Positions 12,205 to 24,862 of a stretch of DNA of 64,000 bases are shown here, piece after piece (the stretch's first letter is position 1; the number at the start of each line of letters is the position of its first letter). Origin of the DNA: Macrotrachela quadricornifera (Eukaryota; Rotifera; Eurotatoria; Philodinida; Philodinidae); the NCBI GenBank assembly GCA_022393335.1, contig JAJEKB010019347.1, forward strand, positions 1-64,000, given 5' to 3'. The position numbers and the translations under genes are program-made. The notes under the pieces were generated by a model that worked only from the letters and a program-made list of their open reading frames with translations, was not told where the DNA came from and ran no database searches.

Positions 12205-13110
12205 TGATGACCTAACAATATCATTTGATGAACAACATACTTTTCTCTCTGATCATAGGCTATCTTGTATGAAGCACTCGATAAACGTGAGATTGAATGT
12301 AGTTATTTGTCTCTACCACGTTCTGGATGTTGGTTACAAATATTGAAGAAAAATTTTGATAATCACAAGAGTAACTGTATATCAATCGAATTAGTCTGTA
12401 AAGGTTTCAAACTTTTGTACAAGAGAGGGAATCATGTTGAAAAACATACGGAAAACATTTGTTCGAGATAACAATTTCTACAGAAATCTGAAAAGAACAA
12501 GTGTAAAATACAAATACTAATGAATTTAATAAATGACATGTTCACATAACGAGTAAGAAAAATATAACAGTATACCTTGAATAATTATCTAAAATGAACT
12601 ATGGTTCCAGATTGCATAAGTCAAGAGATGACAATCATTTTTAACGATTTACCTAATGGCGGCAAAGAATCGAAATAGATTCTGAATATGTACAGAGGAT
12701 TATGATGGACTAAAACTGTGTACATGAATAAGTCTTATATATCAAAAATTTGTTCGAGATGTGAATATGTGAATCGTTTTACATCTAGTGATAGTTTTCA
12801 CATTGGATTTGTCAATGATGGGACATCAATTAGCAACAAGAATTCAAATGAAACATTTACTCTTTTGTCTTTTACTACATGTGTTGCATGGAACAACAAT
12901 TTATATTTGAATATTACAGCATACCGAAAATCAAGATAAGTCAATATTCATAGAGTAACTTTTCTTTTTGGTAAATCATAAGTAAGTTTATTTTTATAAG
13001 AAAAATATTGATAAGATCATCTTTCAATCATTTGTCAGTACTTTAGATTTTGAATATGATGGATTTCAAAGTGATACACCTTGTGTGCTAACTTTATTGA
13101 CAATAAATGA
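12205..13110 (+). pseudogene. Decayed relic of the RING/TRAF-like family
   Basis: Pieces of the family appear in order but cannot form a protein. The conserved intron-2 tail and acceptor (…GATCATAG at about 12258) lead into an exon-3 relic (ILYEALDKREIECSY..., 12259-12471) that ends in an early stop. A beta-domain relic follows (about 12650-13090: FNDLPNG-like, SNETFTLLSFTTCVAWNNNL, ITAYRKSR then stop). The RING exon is missing or unrecognisable, and zinc-finger and G-G-T-A-H-P-G-S-G residues have changed. It is the oldest member of the local array. Confidence 0.75.
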
Positions 13111-13660
13111 ACTGAGTTGTTCGTGGCAGTTATAATTAAAGCTGATGATAATTAATCTTCTTGCTCAATATACTGGTTTATTGAAGATTGTATTAGTATT
13201 CCTACCTCACCTTCATTCGTCCTCATGAGAAGACTAAACATTACAAGCTAATAGAAAGAATATGTTTATATTTAAAAAAAAATAAATTGACGTATTTTTA
13301 TATGAATATTTGTTTTCTAATTTTCTAATTAATATTCAATTTATTCACATACAAAGAACTTTTTATTATCCTCGAGAAATTATCTGACGCGGATAGCCAT
13401 TAATAAAATGTGTTAATATGCATTACTATCCATGCAACAGATAATATGCAATAAGGAACGCTATTTTTCGTTATTTCACATTAATAGTTGCGTTAATAGC
13501 AAAGTTTATAATGTTATTATATATAGCCGTTGTGAGACTCTACAGAAATTAACCAGAAGCTCTAACTTTTAATAACAGTAACCCAAGAAAAGCAATTATA
13601 ACTTATGAAGCTTTTTGATAGATTGTAAAAATATCATTTTTAAGCATAGTGTATATTACC
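13111..13660. other. Spacer upstream of first receptor gene
   Basis: AT-rich and without a recognised element. It presumably holds the promoter and 5' untranslated region of the receptor that starts at 13661. Confidence 0.4.
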
Positions 13661-14766
13661 ATGTCATCATCTCTTGCTCTCTCTTACGCATCTATTTCTC
13701 AAAAAGTTACTATTTACATTGGCTTTTTTGGACTTGTGAGTGGTTTATTAGGTAATACACTAAACATTATCGTATTTACTTCATTGAAAACATTTCGAGA
13801 AACATCATGTGCATTTTATTTAATTATTGCATCAATTGTTAATGTATTTCATCTTCTAGCTAGTCTCTTTTCTCGTATACTTATTGGTGGTTATGGCATA
13901 GATCTTACACAAACTTCATTATTTTTGTGTAAAGTACGTCAATATGTCTCAGTTACAGGTGCACTCATTTCTGTAGCTTGTATATGTTTTACAACAGTTG
14001 ATCAATTTCTTTCATTAACTATTCGATGGCGTCATCTTAGTCATCGATATATAGCTTGGCGTTTGGTAGCATTTACTTTCCTTTTTTGTTGTTTGTATGG
14101 TATTCCTGTTCTTCTTTTTTATAATATTACTTTTTCCTCAAATACTAACAAATCGACGTGTGCAATTACCAATCGAGATTATGCTGATTATTTTAATCAA
14201 TTTCATGTAACATTTATACTTGGATTCATACAATTGGCTATTCGAATTTGTTTTGGTATTCTGGCCTTTATTAATGTACGAAGTTTACCTAATCGTCAAA
14301 CTCCAATTGTTCGTTTAGAACGAGATAAACAATTAACATCAATGGTTAGAAATATTCAAAAAATTGTTTTGTTTATTTGAAATGTTTAAAAAATATTTTT
14401 CAGGTTTTGATCGAAACTGTAGTTGATGTTGTTTTGTCTTTACCATTTTTTATTTATTATACTTACGCTGGTCGTATATCATTTTCGGATCCAATTGACA
14501 TAGCTCGTAATCAAATAATTATAGGAATAACAAATATTATCTATTATTTAACTTTTGCAGTAAATAAATTTAATTATTCTTTTAGTCTTTACATTAAAAA
14601 ATTCTGTTTTTTTTTGCAGGTCGGATTTTATATTTATTGTTGTTCATCATCGAGATTCCGTAAACAGCTTATTTATGTCCTTATTGAAATTCATTTAAAA
14701 TATTGGTGTGGAACTGATATTCAAGGAAATAATAATCGAATAGCTCCACAACCAAGCGGAAGTTAA
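13661..14766 (+). CDS. Orphan seven-transmembrane receptor 1
   Basis: 328 residues in three exons: 13661-14344, 14404-14559 and 14620-14766 (introns 59 and 60 bp, both phase 0). Hydrophobic segments fit seven helices: TM1 has GLLGNTLNIIVF with the conserved G-N; the TM3 Cys (LFLCKV) and ECL2 Cys (STCAIT) can form the class A disulfide. The usual D-R-Y after TM3 is replaced by V-D-Q (TTVDQFLSLTIRW), and TM7 lacks a clear N-P-x-x-Y. Layout and the short third loop recall the lineage-expanded FMRFamide-receptor-like/orphan rhodopsin receptors of rotifers. It is a plasma-membrane G-protein-coupled receptor with unknown ligand. The ATG at 13661 is used because the frame upstream opens only with a non-ATG codon. 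Its tandem neighbour at 15887 is a paralogue. Confidence 0.85.
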
Positions 14767-15886
14767 ATAATATCCTCATTTATACAAAGTATCACACCGA
14801 ATAAACCTGTAAAATCAAATTAGTTTATGTCTTTTTATAGTCGTCTTTTATTCTTAATATATAATGATATTAACTCATCACATCAAGTTTATATTGTTTA
14901 TCTAATGAAGAACATCAAGATGACTTAATTTACTTGTTTTTTTTTTTCATACGTAATTTCTTTTGCTTTTACGTGTTATGTATTGTTATTAATAAAAATC
15001 TTAATATCAATCTTGTTTTTCGATTAGAAATTTTTGTGAATAATTATTTCTCATCTTAATCCAGTAAATACATTTAATAATAAACAATAAAGAAAAGAAT
15101 ATCGAATATATCATATTTTATTATTAAGATGTTGCAACAACTACTATTATCTTAGTCAATGAAAGTAGAATATAGTTACAAGAAAAAGAACAATTATACA
15201 TACAGTGTAGAAAAATTCTTATAATTAGACAAGAGACATAGACAAAAAAGATAAAAGGAAAAACAATTATAATTAGATAATGGATAACAGAAATTGTCGG
15301 TCAAATAAAATGAACTCCAAAGTGAAGAAATTCTAAATTTAGAGTTTACATCTGCAGCTTACTTTATTTGACCAAAATTTTCCTATTTAAAATAATAATT
15401 TCATCGGAAATGAATTTTATTACTATTTTATAAATTATGCCGATAGTTTTTCTACAAGAAAAATCTATTAATAAAATGATGTTGCTAATACGAATATTAA
15501 AAAACTGTTGAAAATTCAGGATCATTCTAATAAAGTTTTACTTGTAATATTTTATCTATTCAATAAAATTTATAAAATATATTTAATTGTGTAATGAATA
15601 TTTTCAAAATGTTGTTTTAGTATGTCGAACAATTACAAGAGATTTGATATATTCATTAAATACACTAAAAGTTAGATAGTCTTTCTATTTTTAAGTATTT
15701 AATGAAAGAAAATCTAATGTTGGAACTAATCTTTATGATGTGTAAATTGACATAATTATAATATAAGTAATATATAAAGCGTAGGCCTGGAAGGTTTGCT
15801 CTCAAATTGAGCTGAAAGTCACAGTTTATAACAAATTCTCTTTATTATTATCGTCATATTTTTAAGTCATTAAATTATAAAATATA
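14767..15886. other. Spacer between the two receptor genes
   Basis: AT-rich, with no recognised gene or repeat. It holds the 3' end of receptor 1 and presumably the promoter of receptor 2. Confidence 0.45.
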
Positions 15887-17018
15887 ATGTCAGCAACACT
15901 CATCGATTCTTTAAAATTTTCATCACAACAAATTTATCTTTATATTGGTTTTTTTGTTGTTATAACTGGTGTATTTGGTAATATATTAAATATAATTATT
16001 TTTCTATCATTAAAAACATTTCGAGAAACTTCATGTGCTTTTTATTTAACAATTGCATCTTTGGTTAATATATTTCAAATTCTTACTGGTTTATTATCAC
16101 GTATACTTAGTTCAAATTATAATATTGATTTAACTATAAGTTCAGTTATTCTTTGCAAAGCACGTATATCAATTTTAATCACTGCTGCACTTATTTCATT
16201 AGTATGTATGTGTTTTGCAGCAGCTGATCAATATGCTTCTGTAACTATTCGATGGAATTATCTTAGTAATAAACATTTAGCATATTGGTTCATAGGAATT
16301 GCTTGTATTATTTGTTCTTTACACAGTATTCCAACTATATTTTTTTCTAATGTATATCAATTACCATTTTCTGATCGACCAAGATGTGGTATTTCAAATA
16401 CAATTTATGTCATTTATTATTCACGAATTCTTATTCCTGTATTAGTTGGTTTTTTACCGGTAATAATTCGCAGTCTTTTTGGTTTATTGGCTTTTATTAA
16501 TGTACGAAGTTTAGCAAGACGTGAAGTTCCTATTATTCGTTCACGACGTGATCGACAATTAACAGCAATGGTTTGTTTATTAAAATTGTTTTTTATTTTT
16601 TATTTTTATATTTCTATAATCTTTTTTAGGTTTTAATTCAAGTAGTTTTTGATAATATATTTACATTATTTTATGTAATATATTATCTTTATTCATCGAA
16701 TACAAACTTTTCAAATGCAACAGATAGTGCAATAAATGATGTTCTTTCTTCATTAACAACAGTATTGTACTATTCAACTTTTGCTGTAAGACTTTTTTCT
16801 TGGATTAAATTAATTAAGTCTTATCTTTTTTTTTCTTCCAGGCTTCATTTTATATTTATTTATTTACGTCCGCACGATTTCGTCAACAATTAATTTATGT
16901 TTTGATTAATCATCATTTAAATAATTTCTTTCAAAATAGAAATCAAATAAATCCACAAACAAATCAAGGAAATGGAATTTCTATTATTAATACTCACCAT
17001 AATAATGATGAACATTAA
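15887..17018 (+). CDS. Orphan seven-transmembrane receptor 2
   Basis: 338 residues in three exons: 15887-16570, 16630-16785 and 16842-17018. The first two exons are exactly 684 and 156 bp, as in receptor 1, with introns at identical positions, so the pair arose by tandem duplication. TM1 carries GVFGNILNIIIF. The disulfide cysteines are present (ILCKAR and PRCGIS). The helix-3 end reads A-A-D-Q-Y in place of D-R-Y, and the shared block LKTFRETSCAFYL follows TM1. Helix 6 (after IQVVFDN) is much less similar to receptor 1 than the first 228 residues. The C-terminal tail is longer and rich in Asn/His. Same family and unknown ligand. Confidence 0.85.
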
Positions 17019-18404
17019 TGTTGTTTTACAATTCTATTGTGATGTATGAAATATATATGAATACTATCTTATTCTAAAGCTCCATCATGACTTATCTGAT
17101 TAACGGATGCTGATCATATGTCTTTATAACTTAAGTAAATCGTAGAAGATTGAGGATCTCTAATATCATTGAAAAAAAAGAAGAGCTTTTATATCAGTAA
17201 ATATATAAATGAAAATAAGAAGTAAAGGTCCAAAAGGAAGATTATTTTAAAAAATGTCATTATTGCACGATCAATATCGATTTATATTCTTATTAATCTA
17301 TGAGAGTATTTATCACTCGATTTGATGAAATACATAAGAATACTATACTTGAAGATGAGTGAGGATAAAGTAGAGCCACCAATTTATTCCTTTTAATTGT
17401 AAATTATCATATTGAATAAATTCTCGTATTTTATTGAGGTCATACAAATATCTTATATTTAATTAATTTTATAAAGGGAGAAAAAGTACGTGCACAGAAT
17501 ATTATTCTTCAATGATCTTTTGTTCAATCGAAGCAATATTTGATCTTCTCAACGATTTATTTATTTATGGTTGTAGATAAAAAAATTGTTTTTATTTGTC
17601 TTTCTTTTTCAATAATAAACATTTGATTCGAAGTTTATAGATATTTTAGAGAAAATGAGATTTATAATTGTTAAAACATGAATGTGTTATCTATGATCAA
17701 GTCTTGTGATTATTCAAGTATACGTAAACATCAGATAAAATTATCGCAGAGATAGTCCATCATTTGTGCAAAAGTAAATGTTCCTAAAATAAACACATGC
17801 TTTATTGACATATTATCAATTCTTAGTTGATTTAAAAAAAAGATCCTTGTAACATTTAAATATTTTGATCTGAATCCATCAGCCAAAAATCTAAGTTTGA
17901 ATTATGGTACAAACAATACTTGCAGATGTAGATATTGGAAATTATCAGGATCAAAAATAATGAATTTAATTTTTTGTAAATTCTATTGGCGAAGTGAATC
18001 ACATACGTAGAAAATAATAAAAACTGTAAAGAATCTTACACTTTAATCTCTTGAACTAGCTGTAGAGACAATTGATACTCAATAACATTGTTAAACATAG
18101 CTATCGATCTTGTAATATTCTTTCACTTTGATCTACTGATCAATATACAATAGAATCATTGCTATTTTATTGTACTTATTCAAAACTCTCAAGTTAGTAC
18201 TGCAGACATTTGAAAACATATTCAATTTTTCTGTTGAATTATTTTCTTTTCGAAAGAAAAACAAAAAATATCGCTTGTATTACTTAATTACTCATTTTTT
18301 TATTCATTGAACGACATAGAATATACCAAAAAACAAAATCATATATAGAATCTTACAAAAAATAAATACACAATAAGAAATAATTTACAAAAAAAAAAAT
18401 GCCA
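17019..18404. other. Convergent intergenic region
   Basis: It lies between the 3' ends of receptor 2 (plus) and the START gene (minus). AT-rich; no feature recognised. Confidence 0.45.
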
Positions 18405-21025
18405 TTATATTATATTATCATCAGTAGATGATGTTTCATCAATTGTCTTTGATATATAATTTCTAAGAGATTCAACAAGACCAATTTGAACATTAGCTAA
18501 TGCACTATTTATAAGATACTGTGGAATCCATCCCTATTGAGTAAAAAATTTAATATTGATAATAAGTAAATTAAAAAAATCTAATATATTTTACTTTTAA
18601 ATTAACATTAAGTAGCCAAGTAAATTTACAAGTTGTTTCATCAATTTTTTCAATTATATATGCAGTTAATCCATTTTCCGCTCTTTTAATGAACAAATCA
18701 TATTCAAATTTTGACATTATTTCAATGAAAAATCTGACTTACCTAACATAACTAAAAGAGTAGTCAAAGAAAATAGAATTAAAATGTTAAGAAAAACAAA
18801 ACATTTTCTTACTTATCTTTTGGAGGCATGTGAGAATAATGACATGCTTGTGCTCCTAATATTGCAACATCATCAATAAATCGACGTATTGTTAAATTAA
18901 CAAAATCACGTTTTGCAATAAAACCTTGTCCTTGTTCATTAGTTAATTGATAACTAATTGATAATGTAAAGATATCAAGGATATACATTACATAATATTT
19001 ACTTACGTTATGTATAAATCATTGTTAATAACTTCTAGTATCTATGAAGGAATATATGAATAATAATTTATATTCAAAGACAAAATTAGTATTTTTCTTA
19101 GGAGAGAGATAAAAAATGAACTAAGACAATCAGTTTAGACATTAAACACATGTTTAATGATAATGGATGTATCAGATTGAATGGTCGTGCTTTGCACTTC
19201 AATTTTCTTTTATTTAATGTATTGTGTTTAAAAAACAAAATACATCACAAGATACAGCATAAAAAGTCCTATAATTTACAAAGAACGATTTTAATCAGAT
19301 GAAATAAGAAAAGAAGCGAAGTCATCGTGTGCAAAAAAGAACGTCATATTTGCATAGTTAAAGTTTGTTTGCTCAAAAATTTTATTCGTTTTGAAAGCCA
19401 AAAGTGCAACTATGAAAAAAACGCAGTCTCATGTAACTTGTAGAGCTTTTAACACTGCGTCTTGCGGTATTTAATATAATATATTAATTGAGTGAAAATT
19501 GAAATACAAAGCACAATCATGTAACTGAATATATTTGTTTCTTTTTTAACATCAATCTTAAAGTATTATTGATCTTTTAAAAGAATCACGTTGGATAAAA
19601 TGCCCAGCTTTTTAATAAAAAAGAACTGTGATTTTTAGCATTCGAAAGAGAAGGTTTTAAAATGTAAACACATGTAAAAATAAAGAAATTTCTGAAGCGT
19701 TTCTAGGTCAACTCTATTAAAGTAAAGTTCGAAAGGTAGATAATTCTTTAAAAGCAAAAAACCCCAGCTATGCTTCACTACAATTTGCTTAGAAACCCTA
19801 TGAAAACTTTGTGTTTTTGCATGATTTAATATTCCTCAATCTCCTCTCTCAAATGATGAAGACTGCAGCTCTCTAACTATCGTTATTAAAATGTTATAAG
19901 TATTCTAACTAATCTAGTTCAATTTAGAAAACGATAATAGTACTTTTCTAACTAAATCGAACTGTATATCAAAAGAAGAAATTAATTTAGATATTGACAG
20001 ATATTATTCAAGCAATAGAAACCAAATACAAATTGTTTGTGATCATGAAACGAAAACTATTCGTTAAATTTGATAAAATTGAAATTAGAATTAGATTGTC
20101 CTAAAAATACTGGTAAGTCTTTGATAAAATTAGTACCATAATAAATTAAGAATATTATGAAAGATATTCTAAAATTGTAATATTTGAAAACACTGATCAT
20201 GATCGAATGATTGTACATTTTACAACAGCTTGCTGCTTCTCATGAACAATTCATCGTTACATTATCAACTAGATTGAATATGTTTAGATTTTTGGAAATA
20301 ATAGGTTTAAATATTTTAATTAAAGACAATCATTCTAAAACATTTGTTAGTAAACAAAATTTACAAAACTAAAATTTCAAAGAATATAGTATCATCTTAT
20401 TAAAAAATCAATTAATACACTTGAAACATGTGAGAGGTATTTACGTTTACTTATTAGAACATTCTGAATATTCATAAATCTATACATACTCTACAGTCAT
20501 TTACAGTTGGACTCCATTTTGGCATATCTTCTTGACGTTCGAATAATATTTCAATAATATTCGAACGAGATCCTGTTATGGTACTCTAAATTATATTTAA
20601 AAACAAATATTGTTTTTTTTTAATGTTTTTATATTCTTACAGTTAATCGAAAAACTTTACCCCGTTTTGGGAAAGTTTTTGAAACAACAATATCAAATCC
20701 ATTTTTACTTTTTAATTCTTCTGACCAAGAATCATCATCTTCAAATATTTTCCATATTTCATCAATAATTTCATCAGCTTGCTGTTCATAATCTTCATTA
20801 TTATTATCATCAAGAATTGATGAGGATGTTTCTAATATTGCTTCTGATACATTAGAATCTGAATAAACATGACGAAGTGATTCATATTTGTTTTTTTCTG
20901 TATCACTACCTATAATTTAAATCATTAATATATTCTTTTTTATTTCGTTATTTCAAAATACTAAAATGCTTGTCTTGAACTGAATAGGTTCTGAGAAGAT
21001 TTGGAGAGGTTGCTGCTGACTTCAT
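18405..21025 (-). CDS. START-domain lipid-binding protein (STARD3-like START, no MENTAL domain)
   Basis: 273 residues assembled from seven exons on the minus strand: 21025-20962, 20909-20641, 20585-20490, 19041-19007, 18953-18813, 18682-18595 and 18533-18405; all phases agree. After a Ser/Asp/Glu-rich leader of about 60 residues, the START domain fills the rest. Visible hallmarks are the W-K-I-F start, P-K-W-S-P-T-V, the R-D-F-V-N-L block, H-Y-S-H-M-P-P-K and the C-terminal K-G-W-I-P-Q-Y-L helix. START domains bind sterols, phospholipids or ceramide in a hydrophobic tunnel and move them between membranes; R-D-F-V plus G-W-I-P is typical of the STARD1/3 group. No transmembrane MENTAL region or signal peptide is seen, so it is probably cytosolic. 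Intron 3 is 1448 bp, far longer than the others (52-130 bp). Confidence 0.85.
19042..20489 (-). other. Long intron 3 of the START gene
   Basis: AT-rich, with no open frame or terminal inverted repeat that I could recognise. It is an outlier in length among introns of this gene. Confidence 0.5.
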
Positions 21026-21392
21026 TTAACACGTTTTCTTAATTGTAACAAAACGAAACATTCGAAAATATACTATGTCTCGATAGTGTCATGTAGAACG
21101 ACCATCTGCGATTACAGTAATTAACGTCACTAGCCTTGTTCTTTTCTTTCTTTTTCTCTTTCGACCTTAAGGGAAAAAAATGAGGAGAGTATGGCGTGAG
21201 CTACCCTTGATGTGTCATTTATAGAATATATAGGCAAATGAAAAGATTGACGTCATATGTTTAAAACTTGGAAATATTGTTCCACTTCCATATGAATCAA
21301 AGAATAGATGTCTTTCATTTTGATTTACTATCGAAAAGAAACATAGATTGTATGGTAATTTAATAGATAATTTATTCTTTTTTACATGCTAA

Positions 21393-21426
21393 TCAAAAAC
21401 GACGTGCTTGAGGAACGGATCGATAG
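21393..21426 (-). other. Possible isolated terminal exon (ends ...RSVPQARRF)
   Basis: On the minus strand an acceptor-like TTTTTAG (just above 21426) precedes 34 bp that read YRSVPQARRF and then TGA. Base composition here is less AT-rich than the flanks. I could not find convincing upstream exons in the very AT-rich stretch 21480-22000, so the gene it belongs to, if any, is unknown. It may equally be chance or an untranslated exon. Confidence 0.2.
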
Positions 21427-22855
21427 CTAAAAACAAATAATAAATCATTGATTACATACCAATAAAACTTATTAGAAAAATTATATTTTAATTCATACCA
21501 ACATAAATGATATAATTAACATAATATAATTAGTAGAATTTTTATTTATGTTATTAATATATTTTTAAAAAAATCGTGAGAAAATTCAATATTCATTAAC
21601 TTATAGTAAATACACCAGTTTTAATTATGATAAATCCAGTTGAATCAAGTGTATTAAATTATATATAAAATTATAATTTAAAGATTTATTTTCTTAAGGA
21701 ATATAATTATTATATAAGCATATTACTTACAATTACAAAAATTCAATGGGATGAATTTATTATTCTATATATTATTATTAAAAGGAAATAAAACATCTTC
21801 TTGACGAACCTCACAGAATATAATTTATAAAATATAATTTTTATTTTTAATATCTTATAAGGTTATATCAAATAGAATATAATAAATGTTAAATAATGAA
21901 ACAAAAACTTGCTTTAAAATACCAATAATAGTTCTTTTATCGCAAAGAAATTCATATTTAAAAAATGAAGAGTATGATTTAAACACTGAATCTAATCTTT
22001 AATTATATATATCGATAAACAGCAATCAAATTTCTCAAAACCTACACTGTCGATGAATAGTATTTTTCGTGTATTCGTTTGTCATTTTCTCCTTTCTCTC
22101 TAAAAATAGAAAAATATCGCCTGTGGAACGTCATTTTTTCTGTTTTATTTACGTGTAAGATTGAATGTAGAAAAAACATTTGTTTTGTTATATATGGTTT
22201 TTGTAATGCATGAAATAATTCAATCAATAATGTATACTCTAAATATAAATAGTCAATTTAATCAAATAAAAATAACTGTTAATTTTTTTATTTTTGTAAA
22301 ACAACATATGTGTAAGAAATGAAGTAATTATTGAGAAGAAGACAGCACACTATGAAATTATAATATTTTTTTTATTTCTATTGATTTTATATATTCATTA
22401 TAGATAGAATTGACGTTTTCAATATGTATCACTGATAGAACAAGAAAAAAAATCATATTATCTTAAAGAAAACAACTAATAATCAGTATTTGAAACACAA
22501 TTTTATGTGTAAACAAGAAATCAAACATAAGATAAAATCATGTTTATATAAAGAATAATAACTTAAGACAATATGTGAGCAAATTTTGTTTGTTGATGAA
22601 TATTAAAAGTAGTAGAGTTTTAAATTACAAAATAAAAAGAGTATATAATTCTTATTATGTTTTAGTCTTATATAATGTCCATCTACTTATGATTAGTAAT
22701 AAAAAAAGGCATGAAAATTAATCTATCAACCAGAAAGAATTGATAGGGAAACATATGAATAAAAAAAAGAAGTAATGTATTGTTTTTTCTTAATGAAAGA
22801 GCTTTCGTCAATTGAATGTGTGAAGAACAAAGAAATTACGAATAAATTTTGTGTT
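21427..22855. other. Very AT-rich spacer
   Basis: No supported gene. Short reading frames here have no recognisable family. Confidence 0.45.
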
Positions 22856-23619
22856 TTATTCATTCTTCTTGCCATCGTCGTTTTTACTATCAGTAACTGT
22901 TGACTCTTCATCTGGATAAACACTTGGTTTTTCTCCTGGTTTGAGAAGACGACCAACAATGTCATATTTTTCTATAAAAAAAAAACGCCAAATGACCTTA
23001 TTTATATAACGATGATAAATAAATAAAATCATACCTCGAAAGTCTTCATGCCAATTTCTAGCAGTAGCTCGTTCATTAGCCGTCAGATCAGTAAGTTCAT
23101 CATATTCATCTGCAAATAGCGATTGTGTAAGTTGCATTTTTGATAATGCTCGTGTTGCATCACGTCCAGCAAATAACGAATATGATCCTCCTATTTCAAT
23201 ACAGAAAATAGTTGATTTTGAGATAGTTAATCTTGTTTGTTTCATATTATTTTTCAACAATTTTTATGCCAGAAACATGTTTTCTTACCCGGTCCATATA
23301 AATCACTTCGTCGGCTAACATCAAAAACATCTCCGTAAATAGCTGTAAGAATTCGTCCATTTGAATCTGTACCATTATATCCGCGTAATTGTTCTACTGT
23401 TAAATCTTGTTTAGCCATTTTAGGTAGTTGTGGTGGCGCTTTGGATGGTGTAAAATTATCTGATGGTTTACGTCTCAAGGCAAGTAATTTATAAAGTAAA
23501 AATTTAATCAATCCAACAAGAATAAGATTGATTGGACTTGACCATATATCATGAAGAAGACGTTGAAATAAAACAATTATTTTGTCTGTTAGTGTTTCTT
23601 TTGATTCAGTATCCATCAC
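22856..23619 (-). CDS. PGRMC: Membrane-associated progesterone receptor component (cytochrome b5-like haem protein)
   Basis: 200 residues from three exons (23619-23289, 23190-23035, 22971-22856; introns 98 and 63 bp), close to the usual 190-220 of the family. An N-terminal membrane anchor (INLILVGLIKFLLYKLLAL, about residues 31-49) precedes a Pro/Lys linker and the MAPR cytochrome b5-like fold (about 70-165: DLTVEQLRGYNG, ILTAIYGDVFDV, LYGPGGSYSLFAGRDATRAL). The Tyr before S-L-F-A-G-R-D matches the axial haem Tyr of PGRMC1. The acidic C-terminus (PDEESTVTDSKND) has a possible casein-kinase-2 site, as in vertebrates. Role in the family: ER/Golgi haem chaperone and partner of cytochrome P450s in sterol metabolism. 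The start could be either of two adjacent ATGs. Confidence 0.93.
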
Positions 23620-24862
23620 TTAATATTTGATCCAAATAAAGCTAACAATAAAAAAATGCGTAGTTCAAAAATAAAAATGAAACTATCCAGATGTATCCTT
23701 TTTTTTAGTAAACAACCAATCATATTCATACACGTTTAGATTGGTTAGAATACATACCATTCGTCATTTACCTTAGAAAAAATAAATGTATCTTTTCGTA
23801 CACAAAAGAATTAACTCAACTCAAAACTACGCTATCGAAATATTACTTACAGCCTATATTTTACAACAGTTAAAAATAAATTTCAAGCACAGGGTAGACT
23901 TCAGGCTTCGAGAAATTAATAATTCTAGTTATAGTCTTGCTCATACAATAATTTCGAACGTTGATTAGTGATATTGTAGAATTAAATAAGGATCTATAAG
24001 TTGTAAATTGAGAAGAGGATTTAATTAAATAACTCTGGTGATTCATCATTCATTCTTTAAAGGAATTAAATTATGCAAACAAATATATTATAATTTGTTA
24101 CCAATAACAATTGAAGTTTATACGATTTACCTTCATAATATCAGATTTAATTATTACCTCGACTAAATGGAGAGTCATACGAAAAAAATGCGTTGTTTTG
24201 TCTGTTTATGTCAAGGGCAAAGGTGAAAGTTCAAAAAAACAGTTTATAAAAAACTAATGATTTTATTACTTTTTACAAATGAGAAAATATGTTTTCATAT
24301 GTCAGATTAAATTCTGAAACAAATGTTGCATGTTACATCATTCTCAAACAATGAATAAATATGAGATATACCATCTATTACAAATATTTGCCTTAAAACA
24401 TTTGCCATTCAAAAGAACGAATTATTTAAAGTGACAGGTATCAGTTGAATGTATATCTTATTATGAAAATAAATCCAAATGAAATAGTAATAGTTAAAAC
24501 TCTGCAAGAATGGTTATTACCTAATTGAAATAATTGTTAGATTTTAACATTATTGTACGAAGTTATTAATTGTTTGATCTAGTTAGATATAATAAACTGC
24601 AATCTGTTAAATTATTATTATGAATTGAAGTGAATTATGTACACTTATTGATTATTAAAAAAAAATTTAATTCATTATTTATATTTTTTTAAAGCTCTGA
24701 AACGTTTGTAATAATTAAAGTAAAAAAAAAATACATTGAAACTAAAGTTATTAATGTCGATTGCCTTCTTATATAGATGAAAATTTATGTTCACTGGCCA
24801 AATTCTGATGATTCTCGTTGTAATAACGTGTAAATATTTATTTTTCAGAGCAAAAAAACAAA
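23620..24862. other. Intergenic region, promoter side of PGRMC
   Basis: AT-rich; two short reading frames here (about 60 residues) show no family resemblance and are treated as chance. Confidence 0.45.

Noticed and set aside
20545..20580. Palindrome CGTTCGAAT...ATTCGAACG
   Set aside because: It lies within a coding exon of the START gene (residues around S-N-I-I-E-I-L-F-E-R) and is explained by the coding sequence; no second copy seen.
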